Assembly (NCBI RefSeq): GCF_965214215.1 | Contig: NZ_CBDCBD010000002.1 | Location: 248,001-312,000, forward strand | Direction: 5' to 3' | DNA: 64,000 nt | From: Poriferisodalis sp965214215 | GTDB lineage: Bacteria > Actinomycetota > Acidimicrobiia > Acidimicrobiales > Poriferisodalaceae | Made by a program: the position numbers and the translations under genes | Part shown: positions 35,078-43,416 of the stretch, in pieces | Position numbering within the stretch: the stretch's first letter is position 1 | Layout: the number at the start of each line of letters is the position of its first letter | Notes under the pieces: model-generated | Databases searched by the model: none | What the model was told of the DNA's origin: nothing | Seen by the model: only the letters and a program-made list of their open reading frames with translations

Positions 35078-36255
35078 TATCTCGTCAACACCTGCGTGCC
35101 GAGATCTTCGGCGGCCGACGCGACTGGAGTGAATGCGTGCTCGCTGCACGTCGTGGAGCAATTCCCGTCGGTGCCGTAGCGGCCGGTGTTGACTCCGACG
35201 GCTTGAGTACCTGAGAACCACGGGCCTCCGCTGTCCCCACACGCGCCGTACACACTGCGCATACGCACTTGGTTACATACAACGCTGCCGCCACCGTTGT
35301 GGCAGACACCGGTGTACTTGACGTTGTTGCAGCCCCCTCGGTTTGAAGCACGTCCGTACTTGCAGTAGTAGTCGCCAATTGCGATCGAAGTTGCTGACTT
35401 GACACTGGTCACGGTGCGCAGACTCGATGTACTGGACCCGGCATAGAACTTCGGCTCGACGGTGCCCGAGTAGGAGTACCACGCAAAGTCGCCGTAGTAG
35501 CCCTCGTACTCGTCCTGCAGGGTCAGCGCTGTCGTGCTACCTGAGACAGGATCGAAGTAATACAACGTGTTCGCACAGTGGCCAGCGGTCAACAGGCCAT
35601 AGATAGAGCCCGACCTGACGCCTAATGAGAACGTGCACGCAACACCCGAACCGTTGCGGTTCTTGCTAGCGGCCGTACCGCCCTGAGCCGTGTCGGGCGT
35701 GAACGGACTCTCAGCGACACGGCTGACGCCTACACCGATGGTCGAGGTCTCCAGTTCCCGGACCGTTCGTTCGAATTCGCTTGCGTTCGCAGCGCTCTCA
35801 TCGGTGACGCCAAGAATGACGTCGATTCTCTGCGTGCGAATATTCGGCGCCACCGCAAAATCAGTCGAACCGGCATCGTGCAGTGCTTGCGCTATCGCGT
35901 GGGTCCTCGCGACCAGCGCAGCTTGCGAAGCGGTAGCAGTGACATCCAATCCAATCGCCAGACCCGACTGCTCAATCTCGGTAGCGATCGCCGCCGGCAC
36001 TTGCCCAACCCACCGCACCGTCGTCCGAGTGGCGAAACCGTCGGCGTGGTAGGCGCCTCCGAATGCCGCTGGATGCTGCTGTCGCCACTTCGCGATCAGT
36101 GGTGCAACGGCCTCTTGATGACGCAGACGAGCCAGCGCTGCTGCGACGGCAATCGCCACCAGAACCCAAACGCGGTCCCGCACGCGGGACCGTCTGCCAA
36201 ACCGACCAAGGTGAGAAGTGGAGGGGTCACCCCGACTCCTCAGTTCCTGATTCAA
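35077..36255 (-). CDS. Secreted S1-family (chymotrypsin/streptogrisin-like) serine protease
   Basis: A 392-residue protein with an N-terminal membrane anchor or signal (VWVLVAIAVAAALARL), a pro-region of about 180 residues, and a C-terminal trypsin-fold domain. The triad is visible: His in LLTAGHC, Asp in YGDFAWYS, Ser in GACGDSGGPW. It acts outside the cytoplasm. The TTG at 36255 is chosen because AAGGAG lies 9 nt upstream; the frame also opens at 36333/36336 but without a binding site. A promoter-like TTGACT-N18-TACGTT lies upstream with GAAC/GTTC dyads. Several Cys pairs suit disulfides. Lower G+C than the surroundings suggests transfer. Confidence 0.88.
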   Translation of the reverse strand: MNQELRSRGDPSTSHLGRFGRRSRVRDRVWVLVAIAVAAALARLRHQEAVAPLIAKWRQQHPAAFGGAYHADGFATRTTVRWVGQVPAAIATEIEQSGLAIGLDVTATASQAALVARTHAIAQALHDAGSTDFAVAPNIRTQRIDVILGVTDESAANASEFERTVRELETSTIGVGVSRVAESPFTPDTAQGGTAASKNRNGSGVACTFSLGVRSGSIYGLLTAGHCANTLYYFDPVSGSTTALTLQDEYEGYYGDFAWYSYSGTVEPKFYAGSSTSSLRTVTSVKSATSIAIGDYYCKYGRASNRGGCNNVKYTGVCHNGGGSVVCNQVRMRSVYGACGDSGGPWFSGTQAVGVNTGRYGTDGNCSTTCSEHAFTPVASAAEDLGTQVLTR

Positions 36256-36311
36256 TATTCTTAACTCCTTCGTTCTGTCGGTGCCCGAATACAACCGGGC
36301 CGCTGCACACG

Positions 36312-36354
36312 AACGTAAGCCATGTTCAAGCATCAAGTCAAGAACGAATGTTCT
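36312..36354 (-). promoter_or_regulatory. Promoter and SOS-box-like operator of the protease operon
   Basis: On the minus strand TTGACT (36337-36342) and TACGTT (36313-36318) are 18 bp apart and look like a -35/-10 pair. Directly abutting the -35 is GAAC-N4-GTTC (36343-36354), which fits the Gram-positive/actinobacterial LexA core. A second wider dyad, GAAC-N9-GTTC (36312-36328), covers the -10. Repression by LexA or a related dimeric repressor is inference. Confidence 0.45.
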
Positions 36355-36452
36355 AACAGATATTCGATTCGGCGGCGTGTCAGAAATTGGGCTTGGCCCG
36401 AGAGGGAATCAATGCCGATGTTTGCCGCAAGCCAGCCAGCAACCAGAGCTTG

Positions 36453-36478
36453 CCGAGCACTGTCGCATGCGTGCTCGG
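36453..36478 (-). terminator. Hairpin after the FAD oxidoreductase gene
   Basis: CCGAGCAC and GTGCTCGG, perfect 8-bp arms around a 10-nt loop, start 3 nt beyond the oxidoreductase stop. A third copy of the arm lies in the last codons of the gene (36485-36492), which could form an alternative hairpin. No T run follows. Confidence 0.45.
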
Positions 36479-36480
36479 TA

Positions 36481-37791
36481 CTAGCCGAGCACCGACATTG
36501 ACGAACCGTGGAGGTCTCGCTTGCGGGAGAACGTGCCCATATCGATGTCGAAACCCGTGTGCTTGCCCGTCACGACGACGGGATCGGTGTCGTGGTCGTG
36601 GCCGGCCTCGACCGCGCCGATCAGCTCGGCCATGCAATGGCCGGCGACTGCGGCATTCTTGAACTGGTTGCCGCTGGTGCCGATCGCCACGTAGTAGCCG
36701 TCGAGCGACGTGCGGTCATAGATCGGGATCCAGTCGTCAGCCACGTCGTACACGCCCACGATGCCCCTCGGCTGGTGGGGCAGGCCGAGTTCGGGCATCC
36801 GCCTGGCGAACCGCAGCACATGGGTTTCCCACTGATCGCGGCTGAGGCCTTGCGAGCAGCCGTCGATCTCATCGGCGTCGAGCCACTCGAAGTGCGTCGA
36901 ATCCAATTCGAGCGAGCCGATGAGGAGGTTGTTGCCCACCTCGGGCCGCACATAGCAGCCGCAGTCGTCGTCGGCCATGGCTGCACCACGGTGCTCGAAG
37001 TCGACGCCCGGCGACGCGGGCACGTGATACACCTCCTTGCGCAGCGGCCGGGTGCTGATCGACATGTCATCGAGCACGCCGGCAAGGCGGTTGATGGCGC
37101 TGCTGTGCGGGCCGGCGACATTCACCACCACGGGCGCCGACACCTCAGTGCCGTCGGCCAGCACCACGCCCTCGGCGCGACCGGAGCCTGAGACCGCGAC
37201 CACGACCGCACCGAAGCGGAATTCGGCACCGGCGGCCTCCGCCGCGAGCCGCAGGTTGTGGGCGGCGAGCTGCGGATCGCCCACGTAACCGGCTTCGGGC
37301 GTCCACAGCGCGCCCTCGAGGCGCGACGTGGGCTCCGCCCAGAAATCAGGGTCGTCGAGTTGGCGAGGCGGACCGAAACGGGACATGTCGAGCGGAACGA
37401 GCCGGGCGACCGTCTCGTCGCAGTCCCAGATCTCATGGGGAACGCCGAGAGCCTCGAAGTGCGGCACCGGCAGCAAGTGGGGACCTTCGCCGCTGAAGAG
37501 CGTCGCCATCCCGCATTCGGTGAACCCTGCGTAGCCCGCCTCGTCGCACGCGCCGATGTGGTTGGGCCAGTCCAGCCAGTACTGCAGGCCTTCATAGGAC
37601 ATCGCCACGCCCGAGCGGGTCGAGTAGGTAAACCGCACTATGGCCGACGAGGCGCTGGTGGAACCCTGGCCTGCGCCGGGGTTGCGGTCGAGACCGAGCA
37701 CCCGCCAGCCACGCCGTGCCAGTTCGCAAGTGACTGACGTGCCGATGACGCCGGCGCCGATGACGATGGCGTCGTAGCGCTGCCCGCTCAT
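36481..37791 (-). CDS. FAD-dependent oxidoreductase (DAO family)
   Basis: A 436-residue flavoprotein of the D-amino-acid/sarcosine/glycine oxidase family. The N-terminal Rossmann motif GAGVIGTSVTCELARRG and the C-terminal flavin-contact 'YYVAIGTSGNQFKNA' are clear. Substrates in the family are secondary or tertiary amino acids, so an N-methylglycine-type or proline-like compound is possible. It is the last of three same-strand genes (Rieske oxygenase, M24 peptidase, this gene). Confidence 0.92.
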   Translation of the reverse strand: MSGQRYDAIVIGAGVIGTSVTCELARRGWRVLGLDRNPGAGQGSTSASSAIVRFTYSTRSGVAMSYEGLQYWLDWPNHIGACDEAGYAGFTECGMATLFSGEGPHLLPVPHFEALGVPHEIWDCDETVARLVPLDMSRFGPPRQLDDPDFWAEPTSRLEGALWTPEAGYVGDPQLAAHNLRLAAEAAGAEFRFGAVVVAVSGSGRAEGVVLADGTEVSAPVVVNVAGPHSSAINRLAGVLDDMSISTRPLRKEVYHVPASPGVDFEHRGAAMADDDCGCYVRPEVGNNLLIGSLELDSTHFEWLDADEIDGCSQGLSRDQWETHVLRFARRMPELGLPHQPRGIVGVYDVADDWIPIYDRTSLDGYYVAIGTSGNQFKNAAVAGHCMAELIGAVEAGHDHDTDPVVVTGKHTGFDIDMGTFSRKRDLHGSSMSVLG

Positions 37792-37851
37792 GCGATGCCA
37801 CCCGTGTGGCCATCGAACAATGGGTGAAGCACTGCGCGGACCGTTTCGGAA

Positions 37852-39270
37852 TCAACCGATGCGGATCGGCTTGGCGATCGCCGCCGTGAGCACTTCGGGT
37901 TCGGCGTCGGTCACCAGCACGTCATCCTCGATCCGGATTCCGCCGAAACCCCGCAACTCGTCGACCCGATCCCACACCACGCTGTCTGCGAACTTCTCCC
38001 GCCGGGCGGGGTCGCACAACAGGGCGTCGATGAAGTAGACCCCGGGCTCCACGGTGGTGACCATGTCTGCAGCGAGGACTCGTTCGGGCCCCAGCCTCGA
38101 CAGCACCGGGTCGTCGCTCGGCGTTCGGCTGTAGGGCACGCTCGTGATGTCGTGCACCGAAAGGCCCAGCAGGTGCCCGAGCCCATGGGGGAAGAACAGC
38201 GCCACCGCGCCTTGGGTCACGAGTTCTGCCGGGTCACCCCGCAGTACGCCCATCTCGACCAATCCCGCCCCCAGGATCCGGGCGGAAGCCAGGTGCACCT
38301 CGCGCCACACAATCCCAGGCCGGCACATGTCGATCGTCTGCTGTTGGGCGCTCAGCACCAGCTTCCACAGGAATTCCTGCTCGTCGGTCGGATCGGCGCC
38401 CACGACCATGGTCCGGGTCACGTCGCTGGCGTAACCGCCGAACTGCGCTCCGGCGTCGATGAGCAGCAGGTCGCCGGCTTCCACCGTCCTGGTCGCTGGC
38501 CGCAGGGGGTCGTCGCCCGCATAGACGTAGTGCAGGTAGGCCCCATGCGAACCGGACGCCACGATGCTGTCGTAGGCCACCCGGGGTGCTCCCGCAGCGA
38601 AGAACTGTGCTTCCATGCCGACCTGGATCTCGCGCTCGGTCATGCCTGCCGCGGCGTTTGCGTACACCCAGTCGAATCCGCTTGCGCTCGCGGCAGCGGC
38701 GCAACGGATGTCGTCAAGCTCGGCGGGGTCCTTGGTGATGCGTTCAAGCGCAATCGCTGCGCCCAAACGCACGACCATCGTCGCTGGTGACGCGTCGACC
38801 TGCTCAGGAGTCGAGTCATCCGGTGCCGAGCTGGGCTGATCGTCTCCGTCGGTGGCGGGCGTGTCGGACTCAGCCTTTGCGGCCGCAGCCGGCAGCGTCT
38901 CGGGCATCTCAGCACCGGCGCCCAACTCGATGACGCTGCGATCGCCTCGCTCCGCTAGCCAGTCCCCCAACTCGTCCAGCGGCCGGCCCACGGGTGTCGG
39001 CGGCTGCTCCCACACGAGCCGTTCGGGGCTGAATCGGGGCCCGAAGAGTTCCCATTCGCCGGCCGCGGCATCGAAGGCCAGCGTCGTGCCCGGCGATCCC
39101 ACCGCCGTCAGATACGCGACGTCGGGATGCGGCAGGAAGGCAAAGTGCTGATCCGTACCCGACCAGCTCGCAGGTTCCCCTGCCCGCAGGAGCACTACCT
39201 CGTCGGTCAGCTCCCAGCGCTTCGCCACTCGCGCCCGCCGCTCGGCCAACGCCTCGTCAGTCGGCTTCAC
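37852..39270 (-). CDS. M24B family metallopeptidase (Xaa-Pro aminopeptidase-like)
   Basis: A 472-residue pita-bread-fold protein. The metal ligands of the M24 site are visible in order: 'LLIDAGAQFGGYASDVTRT' (two Asp), 'FFPHGLGHLLGLSVHD' (His), 'TVEPGVYFI' (Glu) and 'IRIEDDVLVT' (Glu). A low-complexity insert rich in Asp, Ser and Pro (about 128-160) sits between the N-terminal and catalytic domains. The family also includes creatinase and ectoine hydrolase, so the substrate may be a small amide rather than a peptide. It starts at a GTG 6 nt after a TAGGGT box that overlaps the Rieske stop codon. Confidence 0.92.
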   Translation of the reverse strand: MKPTDEALAERRARVAKRWELTDEVVLLRAGEPASWSGTDQHFAFLPHPDVAYLTAVGSPGTTLAFDAAAGEWELFGPRFSPERLVWEQPPTPVGRPLDELGDWLAERGDRSVIELGAGAEMPETLPAAAAKAESDTPATDGDDQPSSAPDDSTPEQVDASPATMVVRLGAAIALERITKDPAELDDIRCAAAASASGFDWVYANAAAGMTEREIQVGMEAQFFAAGAPRVAYDSIVASGSHGAYLHYVYAGDDPLRPATRTVEAGDLLLIDAGAQFGGYASDVTRTMVVGADPTDEQEFLWKLVLSAQQQTIDMCRPGIVWREVHLASARILGAGLVEMGVLRGDPAELVTQGAVALFFPHGLGHLLGLSVHDITSVPYSRTPSDDPVLSRLGPERVLAADMVTTVEPGVYFIDALLCDPARREKFADSVVWDRVDELRGFGGIRIEDDVLVTDAEPEVLTAAIAKPIRIG

Positions 39271-39276
39271 GCGCGC

Positions 39277-39282
39277 ACCCTA
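39277..39282 (-). promoter_or_regulatory. -10 box TAGGGT for the M24 peptidase gene (leaderless type)
   Basis: Minus-strand TANNNT, 6 nt before the GTG at 39270, overlapping the stop codon of the upstream Rieske gene. It would let the peptidase be expressed independently. Confidence 0.4.
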
Positions 39283-40638
39283 ACTTCTGCGGCCGATCAC
39301 ATCGTCGAGACGACGGTGAAAGTGGCGGATGCGAATCTCTTGATAGTCGCTGAAGGTGTGGTAACGGTGCTGGGCCGCCCGCATGCCCCGCTGCACCCGA
39401 TGCAGGTTTGCGATGTCCTGGTCGATGACTGCGCCCAACGACTCGAACCCGGGAGCGTGAGCCCAGCTCTCGCGGACGTCGAGCCAATGAGGAGCAGCTG
39501 ACTCCCATTCGCCGTCGTCGGGCATCGGGTGCAACAGCATCATCTCCATCAGCGACAGGTTCGGGTCGTCGTCCCAAGGTCGGAACCGGTACGCGATCGG
39601 CAGCTGGTAGCCCGCCCACGGGCAGAAGTTGGGGAACACGAAGTACTGGATGGAGTCGAGCATGGCCGCCTCCGATGCCCCGGCGAGGTCGTGTCGCCAG
39701 CGTCGCCCCAGTGACTCCCGGAAGCGCTCGGCGAGCCAGCTGCGGGCGTCGACATCGTCGGGAACCTCCTGGCGGTCCTGTGCGGGCAGCAGGCGTTGCA
39801 TCGAGCGTGCGATCTCGGCTTGACCGATTTGGCCGACAAGATCGTTGGCGGGCACCGCTTGGGCCTGCACGATGCGGCTCAGGTTCGGGCCGAACACGTC
39901 GTAGGCACAGGCGAAGTCATTGGAGATGCGCTTCGCTTGGGGGTGCGTCGTTGCGACGTGGTAGCCCTCGAGGAACGCCTCCTGGGTGGCTTTCCAGTTG
40001 GCTTCGACCACCTGCACTGCATGATGAGCCACATAGCGGTCGTCGAGCCGGTACGGCTCGAAGTGCTCGGTGAGCGGAGCGGCGTAGCGCTCGAACGGTT
40101 CGGCAGTGCCGTCTGGATTGACCATCACGAATCCGCCCCACAGCGCCACGGCGGCCTCAGGGAGGCAGAAATCTGGCCCATCGACGTGGGGGAAGTCCCA
40201 CGACGCGGGCATGCCGCGGAAGGAGCCGTCGAGATTCCAAGCAAAGCCGTGAAACGGGCACTTGAAGAAGGCAGCGTTGCCATCGCCCTCGACGAGCGTG
40301 GTGCCACGGTGCAAGCACGAGTTGTGGAATGCCCGAACCTGATCGGTCTCGGTGCGAACCACGACGAGACTGATATTGCAGATCTCATAGACGATGTAGT
40401 CGCCGACCTCGGGAATGTGCTCGAGCCGGCACGCCATCTGCCAGGTGCTTGGCCACAGCCGTTGAGCCTCGAGCTGGTGAAACTCTCGTGACACATAGCG
40501 GTCGATGTCGACCTGATCGGTGTCCTCCCAGCTGTAAGCCTCTTCGAGCAGTGGCGCCGGCGGAGGTGTTGCGTCGGCCAGCAGGATCGACTGGTACGAC
40601 GGCCCGGTCGATCTGGCCTCGCCCCGCACAATCGTCAT
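39280..40638 (-). CDS. Rieske non-heme iron oxygenase, alpha subunit
   Basis: A 452-residue oxygenase. The Rieske cluster ligands are C108-x-H110 and C127-x2-H130. The mononuclear iron site is in EGYHVATTHPQ (H227, H232). Such enzymes hydroxylate aromatic rings or demethylate betaines with electrons from a separate reductase; no reductase or beta subunit is nearby, so it is probably an alpha-only type. With the M24 and FAD-oxidase genes downstream, breakdown of an N-methylated or amide compound is a plausible but unproven role. The ATG at 40638 follows GGAG. Confidence 0.93.
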   Translation of the reverse strand: MTIVRGEARSTGPSYQSILLADATPPPAPLLEEAYSWEDTDQVDIDRYVSREFHQLEAQRLWPSTWQMACRLEHIPEVGDYIVYEICNISLVVVRTETDQVRAFHNSCLHRGTTLVEGDGNAAFFKCPFHGFAWNLDGSFRGMPASWDFPHVDGPDFCLPEAAVALWGGFVMVNPDGTAEPFERYAAPLTEHFEPYRLDDRYVAHHAVQVVEANWKATQEAFLEGYHVATTHPQAKRISNDFACAYDVFGPNLSRIVQAQAVPANDLVGQIGQAEIARSMQRLLPAQDRQEVPDDVDARSWLAERFRESLGRRWRHDLAGASEAAMLDSIQYFVFPNFCPWAGYQLPIAYRFRPWDDDPNLSLMEMMLLHPMPDDGEWESAAPHWLDVRESWAHAPGFESLGAVIDQDIANLHRVQRGMRAAQHRYHTFSDYQEIRIRHFHRRLDDVIGRRS

Positions 40639-40778
40639 GGCTGCTCCGATCCGCCTCTGGTGTGCTGGCTGGTGATTCCTGCGCATCGGATGATGTCAGA
40701 CATCGCCAAACCCTAGAAGCCGTCGATCTCTAAGTGCTCAAGCCAGTAGGCACAGATGCCGGTGCTGGGGAGGCGGCG

Positions 40779-40784
40779 TAGGTT
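40779..40784 (+). promoter_or_regulatory. -10 box TAGGTT for the carboxyltransferase gene (leaderless type)
   Basis: TANNNT 8 nt before the GTG at 40793. Confidence 0.4.
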
Positions 40785-40792
40785 CTTGCGGC

Positions 40793-42331
40793 GTGAGTGA
40801 CGACGTTGTGCCCGACGAACCCGAACTGCCGCCGCGGCTGGCCAAGGCAATGGCAGCCAAGGAGGCAACGCTGGACGCAGCCCGGTCCGTCGCCGTGGCT
40901 CGCCAGCACGCACGTGGCCGGTGGACGGCTCGGCAACGCATCGCCGCCCTGTTCGATCCTGAGACGTTCGTCGAGTACGGCCAGCTCGCACAGCCACAGA
41001 TCCGCTCGCTGGGCGACGCCCCAGCCGACGGCTTGGTGATGGGCGTCGGGCTCGTGGACGGCGTCTCGGTGTGCGCCTTCTCCTACGACTTCACCGTGAT
41101 GGGCGGCAGCCAGAGCCCGACCAATCATCGCAAGGTGGACCGGATGATGGAGGTGGCCGAGCGCAATCGCTGGCCGGTCATCTTCTGGTCAGAAGGCGCC
41201 GGGGCACGCGCCACTGAGCTGTTCTACGACAGCGGCACGGCGACCACGTTCATCCAGCTCGCACGGCTCTCAGGCCTGGTGCCGATCGTCACGATCTTGT
41301 CGGGGCCGAGCTTCGCGGGCCAGGCCAACATCGCCGGCACCTCCGATGTGGTGATCGCGACCAAGGACTCGACGCTGGGGCTCTCCGGGCCGCCGCTCGT
41401 GAGGTCTGCGACCGGCGAGGACTTGACACCCGAAGAACTCGGCCCCGTCTCGATGCACGAGCGGGTCGGCACGATCGAGCTGGTGGTCGACGACGAGACA
41501 GCGGCGCTGCAGACGGCTCGCAGGTATCTGTCGTACTTCACCGACGTGGCAACTCCCCCGCCGCCGGTCGCGGTGGATCAGGCGCCGTTGCGCACGATGG
41601 TGCCCGAGAACCCTCGGCGTGCCTATGACGTGCGCAAGATCGTGGAGATCCTGGCCGACGAAGGGTCGGTCTTGGAGCTGCGTCCGAGGTTCGGCCGCTG
41701 CCTGTCGACGTCGCTGTGCCGGGTCGAGGGGCGCCCCATCGGTGTGCTTGCGAACAACCCGATGTTCGGGGCAGGAGCCATCGATGCCGAGGGCTCGGCC
41801 AAGTTCTCGCGACACGTCGAGCTGTGCAATGCCTATGACCTGCCGCTGCTGTTCTTGTGCGACACGCCGGGCTTCATGATCGGGACGGCTGCGGAGAAGA
41901 CCGCTCTCGTGCGTCACAGCGCTCGCACGCTGGTGGCGCTCAGCGCTGCCGATGTGCCGATCCTGACGGTGATTCTGCGCAAGGCATATGGCCTTGGCTA
42001 CTACGCGATGGGTTCCGACGCGCTGGACCCTGACCTGTATGTCGGCTGGCCGACGGCGGAATTCGGCGGCATGGGCCTCGAAGGCGCTGTGAACATCGTG
42101 TTCCGCGACGAGCTCGAGGCTGCACCCGACGACACAACACGGCGCGAGATTCAAGATCGGCGCGTCGCTGAGTGGAAGGAACGCAATACCGGCCTGGAAT
42201 TCGCCCGATCGTTCTTGCTGGACGACATCGTGGACCCGGCCGAGACTCGGGACCTGATCGCGCGGCTGCTGGCGACACTTCCGCCGCCGCGGCAGCGCGA
42301 AACCCGCAAGCACCCGATCGATCCCTGGTAG
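40793..42331 (+). CDS. Acyl-CoA carboxylase carboxyltransferase (beta) subunit
   Basis: A 512-residue stand-alone carboxyltransferase of the propionyl/methylcrotonyl-CoA carboxylase beta type, with both crotonase-like halves. The oxyanion segments are 'GPSFAGQANIAGTSDVVIAT' and 'YGLGYYAMG', and the C-terminal 'RKHPIDPW' is typical. It resembles the C-terminal third of the fused carboxylase at 18159 ('CDTPGFMIG', 'EFGGMGLEG'), so the two are paralogous. It needs a biotin carboxylase/carrier partner; none is adjacent, and the fused protein would be the only candidate in this window. It starts at a GTG after a leaderless-type promoter. Confidence 0.93.
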   Translation: MSDDVVPDEPELPPRLAKAMAAKEATLDAARSVAVARQHARGRWTARQRIAALFDPETFVEYGQLAQPQIRSLGDAPADGLVMGVGLVDGVSVCAFSYDFTVMGGSQSPTNHRKVDRMMEVAERNRWPVIFWSEGAGARATELFYDSGTATTFIQLARLSGLVPIVTILSGPSFAGQANIAGTSDVVIATKDSTLGLSGPPLVRSATGEDLTPEELGPVSMHERVGTIELVVDDETAALQTARRYLSYFTDVATPPPPVAVDQAPLRTMVPENPRRAYDVRKIVEILADEGSVLELRPRFGRCLSTSLCRVEGRPIGVLANNPMFGAGAIDAEGSAKFSRHVELCNAYDLPLLFLCDTPGFMIGTAAEKTALVRHSARTLVALSAADVPILTVILRKAYGLGYYAMGSDALDPDLYVGWPTAEFGGMGLEGAVNIVFRDELEAAPDDTTRREIQDRRVAEWKERNTGLEFARSFLLDDIVDPAETRDLIARLLATLPPPRQRETRKHPIDPW

Positions 42332-42342
42332 CTGAGGCCCCG

Positions 42343-43416
42343 CTACTGCTGCTGTTGCTGGGCGGTCTGTTGATGGTCCGCCATCGCAGCAGCCGGGGAG
42401 GCGACGGCCACGTTGGAGCGGCGGCGAATCGGTTCGGTCACCATCGAGGTGGGCGCCGTGGGCTGGGCGATGATCACCTCGGCGTCAACCTGGGCGTCGG
42501 CCGAACCGTGGAAGACGCCGCGCACCGGCGCGACGTCGTTGTAGTCGCGTCCATGACCGATGATCACGTGACGCTCGCCGACCGCTCCGCCATTGGTGGG
42601 ATCGAGCGCGTACCAGCCGAAGCCAGGCACAGCGGCCTCAATCCACGCGTGGGTCTGCACCGAAACGGCAGTGGGTGCCTCGCCGTCGGAGTCCAGCACG
42701 CCCGTCTGCTCGCCAATGCCGTTTTCTGCCACGAAGTCCTTTGCCCTGCTCGCTGCGGCCGTCGGCGAACCGTCGTTGCCGTCACCGTCGGGTCTCGTCT
42801 CGTCGACTGCGAACAGGTAGCCCGACACGTAACGGGCAGGGATGCCGACACAGCGCAGCATGCCCACGGCAAGGTGCGCGAAGTCCTGGCAGACGCCGCG
42901 ACCGCCGTCCACGAGCTCCTCCAGCGTCACCCCGATCGATGTCGAACCGCGTTCGTAGGTCAAGACCGTCGGCACCGCTTTCACGATGGCGATCACGCGA
43001 GAGCTGACGTTGTCGGGAGCCGAGCGGACCGACCACGTTGCAACTTCGTTGATGAGATCTCCCCACTGGACGTGCTGGGACGGAGCCAGGTACTCCACAT
43101 GGGAGTTCGCGAATTCCACATCGGCGAGCCGCTCGCAACTCACCACCGGTGGGTCGTCGGGGATCGGCGCAGTCTCCACCGACGATTCGGCGACCACCAG
43201 CAGTTCACGGTGGGCGCCCCGCACCCCGAGATGATCGACGGTCGTCCCGAAGTAGTCGCGGGTCTGCAAGACCCGTGTCGCCGGTGTCGTCGTCAGCCGG
43301 TACGACAGCACTTGCTGGCGGAGGTCATCGCGAGGGCGGACGCGAATCTCGTTCTGCGACTCCGACACCGCAGCGGCGTAACGGAAGTGCAGCCGGTAGG
43401 CGATGTCGAGCCTCAC
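42343..43416 (-). CDS. Transglutaminase-like protein with Gln-rich tail
   Basis: A 357-residue protein with an N-terminal beta-sandwich domain and a transglutaminase core. The triad is Cys in GVCQDFAHL, His in THAWIEA and Asp in ALDPTNG. It is the third gene of the conserved ATP-grasp/alpha-E/transglutaminase set and overlaps the alpha-E gene by 4 nt. Proposed roles for the set include making or removing amide/isopeptide links, but none is proven. The last residues are Gln-rich (HQQTAQQQQQ), an unusual tail for this family and a potential acyl-donor site. Confidence 0.92.
   Translation of the reverse strand: MRLDIAYRLHFRYAAAVSESQNEIRVRPRDDLRQQVLSYRLTTTPATRVLQTRDYFGTTVDHLGVRGAHRELLVVAESSVETAPIPDDPPVVSCERLADVEFANSHVEYLAPSQHVQWGDLINEVATWSVRSAPDNVSSRVIAIVKAVPTVLTYERGSTSIGVTLEELVDGGRGVCQDFAHLAVGMLRCVGIPARYVSGYLFAVDETRPDGDGNDGSPTAAASRAKDFVAENGIGEQTGVLDSDGEAPTAVSVQTHAWIEAAVPGFGWYALDPTNGGAVGERHVIIGHGRDYNDVAPVRGVFHGSADAQVDAEVIIAQPTAPTSMVTEPIRRRSNVAVASPAAAMADHQQTAQQQQQ

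Noticed and set aside
40713..40797. Minus-strand frame ending STGICAYWLEHLEIDGF, which looks protein-like
   Set aside because: Only about 26 codons lie outside the carboxyltransferase gene, no start or binding site is seen, and no family is recognised; at most a remnant.
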